This document shows positions 1 through 6,113 of a DNA stretch of 6,113 nt, in pieces. The stretch is from Bacteroidota bacterium (GTDB lineage: Bacteria > Bacteroidota > Bacteroidia > Flavobacteriales > Flavobacteriaceae), in the NCBI GenBank assembly GCA_022601215.1, contig JAHZIZ010000439.1, forward strand, positions 1 to 6,113, read 5' to 3'. Under the pieces are notes generated by a model, which searched no databases, was not told the origin of the DNA, and worked only from the letters and a program-made list of their open reading frames with translations. Within the stretch, counting starts at the first letter, position 1. Each line of letters starts with the position of its first letter. Both the position numbers and the translations under genes were made by a program.

Positions 1-1
1 A

Positions 2-385
2 GAGCTTGGGGCACAAGATGGAGTCTTAGCAACTCAAGCAGGTTTTATGAATCAATCCGAAGTAGTACGAGTAATATTTGATGCAGATGAAATTACCGAG
101 GAACATTTGTCTAACTATGCTATCGCAAACAAAATAATTCCCATATCTAAAACTCAGTTTCAGTGGTCTGAAAGAGACGAAGACTACTTTATTCAACATA
201 GTCGCTTTAAATTTTTACCCCTCACAGTGGTTCAGAAAACAAAAATAAACAGCGCCCTTGGACGCAAGGAAAACCCCAAACAATATTTGAGTCCGAAACA
301 ATTACAATGGTTAAAAAAACCCTCAAAAACAGTCTACTACAACAAAGACTTCTTTGAGGCTTGGGAAGAGTTAGCCACGAAGTAG
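2..385 (+). CDS. C-terminal part of a protein with an MsrA-like domain (5' end outside window)
   Basis: The frame is open from the first bases of the window to the TAG at 383-385, giving 127 residues. An ATG at 47 lies in frame, but the residues before it (LGAQDGVLATQAGF) continue the domain, so the true start is upstream. The pattern LGxxDGVxATxxGF, then EVVRVIFDAD, then a distal LPLTxxQ..KINSAL and YLSPKQ, resembles the C-terminal half of peptide-methionine (S)-S-oxide reductase-like domains. It fits best the MsrA-like tail that I recall from the VPGUxxT family of thioredoxin-like (seleno)proteins and related flavobacterial proteins. The MsrA active-site Cys-Phe-Trp would lie just upstream of base 1, so catalytic competence cannot be judged. 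The visible part has no cysteine. A role in methionine sulfoxide repair or thiol redox chemistry is therefore only inferred. It ends 96 bases before the fad operon and is probably a separate transcription unit. Confidence 0.6.
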   Translation, partial: ELGAQDGVLATQAGFMNQSEVVRVIFDADEITEEHLSNYAIANKIIPISKTQFQWSERDEDYFIQHSRFKFLPLTVVQKTKINSALGRKENPKQYLSPKQLQWLKKPSKTVYYNKDFFEAWEELATK

Positions 386-424
386 ATGACGTCCTAACTA
401 ATAAGTCCCCAAAATTTCAATTAT

Positions 425-444
425 TTATTATGCGTGCATAGTAA
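425..444. promoter_or_regulatory. Candidate operator: 20-base imperfect palindrome upstream of the marR-fad operon
   Basis: The two halves are TTATTATGC and GCATAGTAA, separated by GT. The inner five bases on each side (TATGC/GCATA) are perfectly complementary, then comes one mismatch (T428/G441), then three more complementary bases. It ends 7 bases before the -7 element at 452-459, so it covers the expected -33 region. A protein bound here would interfere with RNA polymerase. Length, short spacer and position suit a MarR-family dimer, and the first gene downstream encodes one, so autoregulation is the natural inference. Binding is not shown by sequence, and short AT-rich palindromes can arise by chance. 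Confidence 0.45.
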
Positions 445-451
445 TTTTATG

Positions 452-459
452 TATCTTTG
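452..459 (+). promoter_or_regulatory. Bacteroidota-type promoter, -7 element TATCTTTG
   Basis: TATCTTTG matches the Bacteroidota -7 consensus TAnnTTTG exactly. The expected -33 TTG is poor: the region about 19-24 bases upstream reads TTATG (428-432), inside the palindrome. Transcription would begin at roughly 463-467, giving a leader of only about 15-19 bases before the TTG start at 482. It is the only good match I see in the intergenic region, and it would drive marR, fadN, fadA and fadE together. Confidence 0.6.
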
Positions 460-481
460 AGTTTCTTAAAACCATTTTCCC

Positions 482-934
482 TTGAAAGAAAAAACAATAG
501 ATTATGTACTTAGATCCACTTGGATGGCCGTTCAGAAGATGTACAATGAAGAGGCTGGCAAGAAGGAAAGCACCATGGCAACAGGATTCGCTCTTATAAG
601 TATCGACCCCGATGAAGGCACACCGTCCACTGCACTCGGCCCTAAAATGGGCATGGAGGCTACAAGCCTTTCCCGTACCTTAAAGAATATGGAGGAGAAA
701 GGGCTTATTGAACGCAGGCCAAATCCTTCGGATGGACGTGGTGTTCTAATTCATCTTACCCCTTTCGGAAAAGAAATGAGAACCTTTTCAAAAAGTGTTG
801 TCCTTACTTTCGATGAAGCCGTTAGGGAAAAAATTTCGGAAGAAGATTTAGATACTTTCAAAAAAGTAGCCAATACCATTATGGATATGATCCATTCAAA
901 AAAAATATACACCTCAAAAAAACAAACCGCATAA
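482..934 (+). CDS. MarR-family winged-helix transcriptional regulator
   Basis: This 150-residue protein has the usual MarR size and layout: N-terminal dimerisation helix, winged helix-turn-helix, C-terminal helix. The likely recognition helix is around M56-L67 (MGMEATSLSRTL), followed by EEKGLIERR and the wing with D84-G-R86 and HLT at 91-93, the conserved DxR...LT pattern of the family. The start is TTG: an in-frame TAA at 467-469 closes the frame upstream, no ATG lies between, and the N-terminus from TTG (KEKTIDYVLRSTW) matches how I recall flavobacterial relatives beginning. Starting at the next Met (residue 15) would cut into the first helix. Its TAA shares one base with the fadN ATG, implying translational coupling. 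As lead gene of a beta-oxidation operon it probably senses a fatty acid or acyl-CoA and represses its own promoter; both are inferences. The C-terminus (residues 137-150) is Lys-rich and encoded by A-runs. Confidence 0.9.
   Translation: MKEKTIDYVLRSTWMAVQKMYNEEAGKKESTMATGFALISIDPDEGTPSTALGPKMGMEATSLSRTLKNMEEKGLIERRPNPSDGRGVLIHLTPFGKEMRTFSKSVVLTFDEAVREKISEEDLDTFKKVANTIMDMIHSKKIYTSKKQTA
898..922 (+). other. Pair of A_AAA_AAA heptamers at the marR-fadN junction (possible slippery sites)
   Basis: A run of eight A (898-905) and a run of seven A (916-922) lie in the last 13 codons of marR. In the marR frame each reads as a heptamer A_AAA_AAA (Lys-Lys codons 899-904 and 917-922), a form known to allow -1 ribosomal slippage and transcriptional slippage. 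The -1 frame is the fadN frame, and it is open from 826 through to the fadN ATG at 934. No strong downstream stem is obvious, so function is uncertain; lysine codons in an AT-rich gene are the simple alternative. Confidence 0.25.
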
Positions 935-3342
935 TGTCAAAAAGAAGAATTGAAAAAGTAGCCGTTATCGGTTCCGGAATTATGGGGAGCGGAATTGCCT
1001 GTCACTTTGCCAATATTGGTGTGGAGGTCTTATTGCTCGATATTATACCTCGTGAACTAAATGATAAAGAAAAGGCAAAAGGACTTACTCTAGAGGATAA
1101 AGTAGTTAGAAACCGTTTGGTAAACGATGCCTTAACCACCTCTATAAAATCGAAACCCGCTCCACTTTATCATAAGGATTTTGCAAAGAGAATTACCACT
1201 GGAAACCTCGAAGACGATATCTCCAAGGTGGCAAATGTTGATTGGATTATAGAAGTCGTTGTGGAGCGCTTAGACATCAAACAACAAGTCTTCGCCAATC
1301 TGGAAAAACACAGAACACCTGGAACGCTGATTACGTCCAATACTTCAGGAATTCCTATTAAGTTTATGAATGAAGGACGCAGTGAGGATTTTAGAAAACA
1401 TTTCTGCGGAACTCATTTCTTTAATCCACCACGATACCTAAAATTATTTGAAATCATTCCAGGTCCTGATACGAATGCAGAAGTGTTGACCTTTTTAAAT
1501 GGCTATGGAGAGCAATTCCTAGGAAAGACTTCTGTTATCGCAAAAGATACACCTGCCTTTATCGGTAATCGTGTAGGTATCTTCGGAATTCAGAGTTTGT
1601 TTCACCATGTGAAAGAAATGGGATTGACCATCGAAGAAGTAGACAAATTAACGGGACCAGTCATTGGACGACCTAAAAGTGCCACCTTCCGAACTGTTGA
1701 TGTCGTAGGATTAGATACTTTGGTGCATGTTGCCAATGGAATCTATGATAACTGCCCTAAGGACGAAGAACACGATCTCTTTCAGCTTCCTGACTTTATA
1801 AATTCCATGATGGAAAACAAATGGTTAGGTAGTAAAACGGGACAGGGCTTTTATAAAAAGACCAAAAATGCTGAAGGTAGAACCGAAATTTTATCCCTTG
1901 ATCTGGATTCACTACAATACAGAGCCAAAAAGAAAGCTAGCTTCGCCACTTTAGAATTAACAAAATCTATCGATAAGGTCATTGAAAGATTCCCTGTTTT
2001 AATTAAAGGGAAAGACAAGGCCGGTGAATTCTATCGAAAGAATTTTGGAGCAATGTTCGCGTATGTCTCTCAAAGAGTTCCTGAAATTACAGATGAATTT
2101 TACAAGATTGATGACGCCATGAAGGCTGGATTTGGTTGGGAACACGGGCCTTTTGAAATTTGGGATGCTGTTGGCTTCGAAAAAGGTCTTGAGCTCATTG
2201 ACGGAGCAGGAAAAAAAGCCGCAGAGTGGATTGAAGAAATGAAAGCATCTGGCGCTACTTCATTTTACTCTGTAAAAGACGGTGCAAGTTATTATTATGA
2301 TATTCCGAAGAAAACTCAGGAAAAAATACCGGGACAAGATTCCTTTATTATTCTTGATAATATTCGCAAGACAAAAGAAGTCTTTAAAAATAGTGGCGTT
2401 GTGATTGAAGATCTTGGTGATGGAATCCTTAACTGTGAATTCCAAAGTAAGATGAATAGTATTGGAGGTGATGTGTTGGCAGGACTTAATAAAGCTATTG
2501 ATTTAGCCGAAACTAATTACGATGGACTCGTTATTGGGAACCAAGGGGCTAATTTCTCTGTTGGAGCCAATATTGGAATGATTTTTATGATGGCCGTAGA
2601 GCAAGAATATGATGAATTAAACATGGCGGTAAAATATTTCCAAGACACCTGCATGCGACTTCGTTATTCCTCGATACCAACTATAGTTGCCCCACATGGG
2701 ATGACCTTAGGTGGTGGCTGCGAAATGACATTGCACGCAGATCGCGTAGTCGCTGCTGCCGAAAGCTACATTGGTTTAGTAGAGTTTGGTGTTGGCGTTA
2801 TTCCTGGCGGTGGAGGTTCTAAAGAAATGGCCCTTCGAGCCAGTGATACCTTCAAAAAAGACGATGTTCAACTCAACAGGCTTCAGGAATACTTTTTAAC
2901 CATTGGTATGGCAAAAGTATCAACCTCTGCCTACGAAGCCTACGATCTAGACATTCTGAAAAAAGGAAAAGACATTGTAGTGGTCAATAAAGATCGTCAA
3001 ATAGCAACGGCAAAAGCTGTCGCACGTCAAATGGCAGATATGGGATACACCAAACCTGTTAGGCGTAACGACGTTATGGTCCTCGGAAAACAAGCTTTAG
3101 GGATGTTCTTAGTTGGAACTGACTCCATGGAGGCAAGCAATTACATTAGCGAACACGATAAGAAAATTGCCAATAAACTAGCTTACGTAATGGCAGGTGG
3201 AGACTTGTCCGAACCAACTTTAGTTAGCGAACAATATTTACTGGATCTAGAGCGCGAGGCATTCTTAAGCCTAACTGGCGAACGTAAAACGTTAGAGCGA
3301 TTACAACATATGATTCAAAAAGGGAAACCACTTAGAAACTAA
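934..3342 (+). CDS. fadN: Bifunctional 3-hydroxyacyl-CoA dehydrogenase / enoyl-CoA hydratase, FadN type
   Basis: This 802-residue cytosolic enzyme catalyses steps two and three of beta-oxidation: hydration of trans-2-enoyl-CoA, then NAD-dependent oxidation of the 3-hydroxyacyl-CoA. The dehydrogenase comes first. The Rossmann motif is G13-x-G15-x-x-G18, with D36 at the end of strand two for the NAD ribose. The catalytic set S138 (SNTS), H161 (HFFNP), E173 and N212 is spaced much as in human HADH. Two dehydrogenase C-terminal domains follow (about 200-310 and 365-445, the second with GFGWEHGPFE). A crotonase domain occupies about 490-690, with NFSVGANI at 540-547 and both hydratase glutamates, E597 (GGGCE) and E617 (GLVEFGVGVIPGGGG), exactly 20 residues apart as in rat enoyl-CoA hydratase. 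This dehydrogenase-then-hydratase order is the reverse of E. coli FadB/FadJ and matches B. subtilis FadN (about 790 residues). The ATG shares one base with the marR stop; fadA starts 5 bases after the TAA. Confidence 0.95.
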   Translation: MSKRRIEKVAVIGSGIMGSGIACHFANIGVEVLLLDIIPRELNDKEKAKGLTLEDKVVRNRLVNDALTTSIKSKPAPLYHKDFAKRITTGNLEDDISKVANVDWIIEVVVERLDIKQQVFANLEKHRTPGTLITSNTSGIPIKFMNEGRSEDFRKHFCGTHFFNPPRYLKLFEIIPGPDTNAEVLTFLNGYGEQFLGKTSVIAKDTPAFIGNRVGIFGIQSLFHHVKEMGLTIEEVDKLTGPVIGRPKSATFRTVDVVGLDTLVHVANGIYDNCPKDEEHDLFQLPDFINSMMENKWLGSKTGQGFYKKTKNAEGRTEILSLDLDSLQYRAKKKASFATLELTKSIDKVIERFPVLIKGKDKAGEFYRKNFGAMFAYVSQRVPEITDEFYKIDDAMKAGFGWEHGPFEIWDAVGFEKGLELIDGAGKKAAEWIEEMKASGATSFYSVKDGASYYYDIPKKTQEKIPGQDSFIILDNIRKTKEVFKNSGVVIEDLGDGILNCEFQSKMNSIGGDVLAGLNKAIDLAETNYDGLVIGNQGANFSVGANIGMIFMMAVEQEYDELNMAVKYFQDTCMRLRYSSIPTIVAPHGMTLGGGCEMTLHADRVVAAAESYIGLVEFGVGVIPGGGGSKEMALRASDTFKKDDVQLNRLQEYFLTIGMAKVSTSAYEAYDLDILKKGKDIVVVNKDRQIATAKAVARQMADMGYTKPVRRNDVMVLGKQALGMFLVGTDSMEASNYISEHDKKIANKLAYVMAGGDLSEPTLVSEQYLLDLEREAFLSLTGERKTLERLQHMIQKGKPLRN

Positions 3343-3347
3343 AAAAC

Positions 3348-4538
3348 ATGAAAACAGCATATATAGTAAAAGCATATAGAACAGCAGTGGGTAAAGCTCC
3401 TCGTGGAGTATTTCGCTTTAAAAGAGCAGATGAATTGGCCGCAGAAACCATAGAATATATGATGAAAGAGTTGCCAAACCTTGACAAAAAACGAATTGAC
3501 GATGTCATTGTTGGAAACGCAATGCCAGAAGGCTCTCAAGGTCTAAACATGGCTCGTCTTATCTCATTAATGGGATTAGACATTGTTGATGTTCCGGGAG
3601 TAACTGTCAACAGGTTTTGTTCGTCAGGAGTTGAGACTATTGGTATCGCTACTGCAAAAATACAAGCAGGAATGGCAGACTGCATTATTGCAGGTGGAGC
3701 CGAAAGTATGAGCTCCGTTCCGATGACTGGGTTTAAACCTGAATTAAATTACGATATCGTAAAATCTGGCCATGAGGATTATTACTGGGGAATGGGTAAC
3801 ACGGCTGAAGCCGTTGCCAATCAGTTTAACGTATCTCGAGAAGATCAGGACGAATTTGCATACCACAGTCACATGAAAGCATTAAAAGCCCAGGCTGAAA
3901 ATCGCTTTCAAGATCAGATTGTTCCTATAGACGTGGAACAAGTCTACATTGACGAAAACGGTAAAAAAGCGACTAAATCCTATACCGTAACGAAGGATGA
4001 AGGGCCTCGTAAAGGTACTAGCAAAGAAGCGCTAGCTAAGTTACGTGCGGTATTCGCACAAGGCGGAAGTGTGACCGCCGGAAATTCTTCGCAAATGAGT
4101 GATGGCGCTGCGTTTGTCCTAGTAATGAGTGAAGAAATGGTTAAAGAGTTACATCTAGAACCTATCGCTCGTATGGTCAATTATGCAGCGGCAGGAGTAG
4201 AACCTCGTATCATGGGAATAGGCCCTGTAAAAGCCATTCCTAAAGCATTAAAACAAGCTGGATTGCAGCAAGATGATATTAAATTAATAGAACTCAATGA
4301 AGCCTTTGCATCTCAAAGCTTGGCTGTGATGCGCGAACTGGATCTCAATCAAGAGATCGTAAATGTCAATGGAGGAGCCATTGCGCTTGGACACCCCCTA
4401 GGATGCACAGGAGCCAAACTCTCCGTTCAGCTCTTTGATGAGATGCGCAAGCGCAACATGCAAGGACAGTATGGTATGGTTACCATGTGTGTTGGAACAG
4501 GACAAGGAGCCGCTGGAATTTTTGAATTTTTGAATTAA
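3348..4538 (+). CDS. fadA: Acetyl-CoA C-acyltransferase (3-ketoacyl-CoA thiolase), FadA
   Basis: FadA carries out the last step of the cycle: CoA-dependent cleavage of 3-ketoacyl-CoA to acetyl-CoA and a shortened acyl-CoA. The 396-residue length is normal for the family. The nucleophile is C91 in NRFCSSG. N317 lies in the NEAFA motif, H349 in [14 protein letters not shown], and the second catalytic cysteine is C381 in [12 protein letters not shown]. These positions match classical degradative thiolases closely. Degradative rather than biosynthetic function is inferred from the position between fadN and fadE; sequence alone would not fully exclude an acetyl-CoA acetyltransferase. The ATG is 5 bases after the fadN TAA and follows an A-rich stretch (AAAAAAC), with no Shine-Dalgarno, as usual in Bacteroidota. 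It probably forms a functional partnership with FadN. A 57-base spacer with an inverted repeat follows. Confidence 0.95.
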   Translation: MKTAYIVKAYRTAVGKAPRGVFRFKRADELAAETIEYMMKELPNLDKKRIDDVIVGNAMPEGSQGLNMARLISLMGLDIVDVPGVTVNRFCSSGVETIGIATAKIQAGMADCIIAGGAESMSSVPMTGFKPELNYDIVKSGHEDYYWGMGNTAEAVANQFNVSREDQDEFAYHSHMKALKAQAENRFQDQIVPIDVEQVYIDENGKKATKSYTVTKDEGPRKGTSKEALAKLRAVFAQGGSVTAGNSSQMSDGAAFVLVMSEEMVKELHLEPIARMVNYAAAGVEPRIMGIGPVKAIPKALKQAGLQQDDIKLIELNEAFASQSLAVMRELDLNQEIVNVNGGAIALGHPLGCTGAKLSVQLFDEMRKRNMQGQYGMVTMCVGTGQGAAGIFEFLN

Positions 4539-4553
4539 ACAATAATAATACTT

Positions 4554-4579
4554 GTCTGTTCGATTGTACTCGAACTGAC
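4554..4579 (+). repeat. Inverted repeat / RNA hairpin in the fadA-fadE spacer
   Basis: The left arm is GTCTGTTCGA (4554-4563) and the right arm TCGAACTGAC (4570-4579), with a 6-base loop TTGTAC. Nine of ten positions pair; the exception is a T-T mismatch at 4557/4576. No T-run follows, so it does not look like an intrinsic terminator. It begins 15 bases after the fadA stop and ends 16 bases before the fadE ATG. It could be an mRNA processing or stability element that sets the ratio of fadE to fadNA, a partial attenuator, or a protein-binding palindrome. None of these is shown by sequence alone. Confidence 0.5.
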
Positions 4580-4595
4580 GCTCTAAATACTTAAA

Positions 4596-6113
4596 ATGGA
4601 AGCAAACGAAATCAATAAAGACATACTTCGCGGAGGGCAATTCTTAGTTAAAGAAACACCTTGTGAAGACATTTTTACGCCTGAAGATTTTTCAGAAGAG
4701 CAAAAGATGATGAAAGAGGCCGTGATGGAATTCAACGACAGAGAAATTATTGCCCACAGAAATAGATTTGAAGCTAAAGATTATGCTCTCACCGAAGAAG
4801 TTATGCGTAAAGCTGGAGAACTTGGTTTTTTAAGCGTAGCCGTACCTGAAAAATTTGGTGGATTGGGAATGGGCTTTGTTAGTACTGTACTTACCTGCGA
4901 TTATATCTCAAGCGGAACCGGATCCTTTTCTACCGCATTTGGGGCACACACAGGAATTGGCACCATGCCTATCACCCTCTATGGAACAGAAGAACAGCGC
5001 AATAAATATGTGCCAAAATTGGCAAGCGGAGAATGGTTTGGAGCTTATTGCCTAACCGAACCCAGTGCGGGGAGTGATGCAAATTCTGGAAAAACAAAAG
5101 CCGTACTTAGTGATGATGGAAGTCACTATCTTATTACTGGACAGAAAATGTGGATTTCGAATGCTGGGTTTTGTAATCTATTAATTGTTTTTGCTCGTAT
5201 TGAAGATGATAAAAACATCACTGGTTTTATTGTAGAAAACGACCCAAGTAATGGAATTACAATGGGTGAAGAAGAACATAAACTAGGTATTAGGGCTTCC
5301 TCTACTCGTCAAGTGTTCTTTAACGAAACCAAAGTTCCAGTAGAAAATATGTTATCCAATAGAGGAAACGGATTTAAAATTGCGATGAACGCTCTAAACG
5401 TAGGACGTATCAAGTTGGCGGCTGCCTGTTTGGACTCTCAACGTCGTGTGACGACAGCAGCTACGAAATATGCTACGGAGCGAAAGCAGTTTAACACACC
5501 TATTTCGGAATTTGGAGCAATCAAAGCGAAAATTGCTGAAATGGCAACAAGCGCTTTTGCAGGGGAATCTGCTACCTATAGAGCCGCTAAAAATATCGAA
5601 GACCGAATAAGTATAAGAGTTGCAGAAGGAAATACACATCAAGAAGCAGAGCTTAAAGGTGTGGAAGAATACGCTATCGAATGTTCCATTTTGAAGGTTG
5701 CCGTTTCTGAAGATATCCAAAATTGCGCCGATGAAGGAATTCAGATATTTGGCGGAATGGGATTCTCTGAAGAAACACCTATGGAAGCCGCCTGGCGTGA
5801 TGCGCGTATAGCACGTATTTATGAAGGTACGAATGAGATAAATCGTATGCTATCTGTTGGAATGCTTGTTAAGAAAGCAATGAAAGGTCATGTAGACTTA
5901 TTAGGTCCTGCCACCGCAGTAGGTCAAGAACTCATGGGAATTCCATCTTTTGAGACACCAGATTATTCCGAAACCCTTTCAGAAGAAAAAGCCATGCTTG
6001 CGAAATTGAAAAAGGTATTTCTCATGGTCGCTGGATCTGCAGTGCAGAAATTTGGGCCTGAGCTAGAAGAACACCAACAAATGCTTCTAGCGGCTAGCGA
6101 TATTCTTATTGAA
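4596..6113 (+). CDS. fadE: Acyl-CoA dehydrogenase, FadE type (3' end outside window)
   Basis: This FAD-dependent enzyme performs the first oxidation of beta-oxidation, acyl-CoA to trans-2-enoyl-CoA, passing electrons to electron-transfer flavoprotein. The frame is open from ATG 4596 to the last base, giving 506 residues with no stop. Relatives such as B. subtilis FadE are near 590-600 residues, so roughly 90-100 are missing. Domains in order are an N-terminal helical domain (about 35-145), a middle beta domain with YCLTEPSAGSD at 151-161 and MWISN at 185-189, and a C-terminal helical domain with RKQFNTPISEF and QIFGGMG (383-389). The catalytic base is E410 in IYEGTNEINR. An extra C-terminal region beyond residue 420 places it with the longer, VLCAD/ACAD9-like members, suggesting medium- to long-chain substrates (inference). 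The ATG follows TTAAA, has no Shine-Dalgarno, and is the first in frame after the spacer hairpin. It is probably co-transcribed with fadN and fadA. Confidence 0.95.
   Translation, partial: MEANEINKDILRGGQFLVKETPCEDIFTPEDFSEEQKMMKEAVMEFNDREIIAHRNRFEAKDYALTEEVMRKAGELGFLSVAVPEKFGGLGMGFVSTVLTCDYISSGTGSFSTAFGAHTGIGTMPITLYGTEEQRNKYVPKLASGEWFGAYCLTEPSAGSDANSGKTKAVLSDDGSHYLITGQKMWISNAGFCNLLIVFARIEDDKNITGFIVENDPSNGITMGEEEHKLGIRASSTRQVFFNETKVPVENMLSNRGNGFKIAMNALNVGRIKLAAACLDSQRRVTTAATKYATERKQFNTPISEFGAIKAKIAEMATSAFAGESATYRAAKNIEDRISIRVAEGNTHQEAELKGVEEYAIECSILKVAVSEDIQNCADEGIQIFGGMGFSEETPMEAAWRDARIARIYEGTNEINRMLSVGMLVKKAMKGHVDLLGPATAVGQELMGIPSFETPDYSETLSEEKAMLAKLKKVFLMVAGSAVQKFGPELEEHQQMLLAASDILIE

Noticed and set aside
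386..424. Possible terminator after the MsrA-like gene
   Set aside because: The only local symmetry is GACGTC (388-393), too short for a stem, and no GC-rich hairpin with a T-run is present.
2260..2445. Minus-strand open frame of 61 codons inside fadN
   Set aside because: It lies wholly within a strongly supported coding region, its translation resembles no family I recognise, and it has no promoter or start context.
3339..3539. Minus-strand open frame of 66 codons over the start of fadA
   Set aside because: It is an antisense shadow of fadA, rich in Cys/Phe/Tyr as expected from the complement of a Lys/Glu-rich gene.
4539..4595. Separate promoter for fadE in the fadA-fadE spacer
   Set aside because: A TTG occurs at 4552-4554, but no TAnnTTTG element lies at the expected distance, so an independent promoter is not supported.
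4398..4640. Minus-strand open frame of 80 codons spanning the fadA end, spacer and fadE start
   Set aside because: It covers two real gene ends and the hairpin, with no plausible start signal or recognisable protein.
4855..5055. Plus-strand open frame of 66 codons within fadE
   Set aside because: It is in a different frame from the clear acyl-CoA dehydrogenase reading frame that runs uninterrupted from 4596 to the window end.
5394..5720. Minus-strand open frame of 108 codons within fadE
   Set aside because: It is antisense to the conserved C-terminal dehydrogenase domain, and its Cys/Ser/Phe-rich composition is that of a shadow frame.

Overview
The window holds an ordinary but well-preserved fatty-acid beta-oxidation operon, most likely from a marine-type Flavobacteriia/Flavobacteriaceae genome (Bacteroidota). 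The lineage call is inferred from three things: moderate AT-richness, gene starts preceded by A-rich stretches instead of Shine-Dalgarno sequences, and a Bacteroidota-type -7 promoter element (TAnnTTTG) in front of the operon. The proteins also resemble the flavobacterial versions of these families as I remember them. The genus cannot be determined from the sequence.

Layout: (1) bases 2-385 are the 3' end of a gene whose product ends in an MsrA-like domain; its start and active site lie outside the window. (2) Bases 386-481 are a 96-base intergenic region with a TAnnTTTG promoter element (452-459) and, directly upstream, a 20-base near-perfect inverted repeat (425-444) that is a good candidate operator. 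(3) From 482 to the window end four genes run head to tail on the + strand: a MarR-family regulator (482-934, TTG start), a bifunctional 3-hydroxyacyl-CoA dehydrogenase/enoyl-CoA hydratase of the FadN type (934-3342), a thiolase FadA (3348-4538) and an acyl-CoA dehydrogenase FadE (4596-6113, cut off by the window end). Spacings are a 1-base overlap, 5 bases and 57 bases, so they are probably co-transcribed.

Together the enzymes cover the whole beta-oxidation spiral: FadE makes the trans-2-enoyl-CoA, FadN hydrates it and oxidises the 3-hydroxyacyl-CoA, and FadA releases acetyl-CoA. The order fadN-fadA-fadE matches the Bacillus subtilis fadNAE operon, but a MarR-type regulator is the lead gene here, where Bacillus uses a TetR-type FadR. 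All catalytic residues that I can place are intact.

I see no sign of a novel defence, mobile or RNA system. The points worth a second look are regulatory: the palindrome at the promoter, two A_AAA_AAA heptamers at the marR-fadN junction positioned so that a -1 slip would fuse the two proteins, and an inverted repeat in the fadA-fadE spacer.
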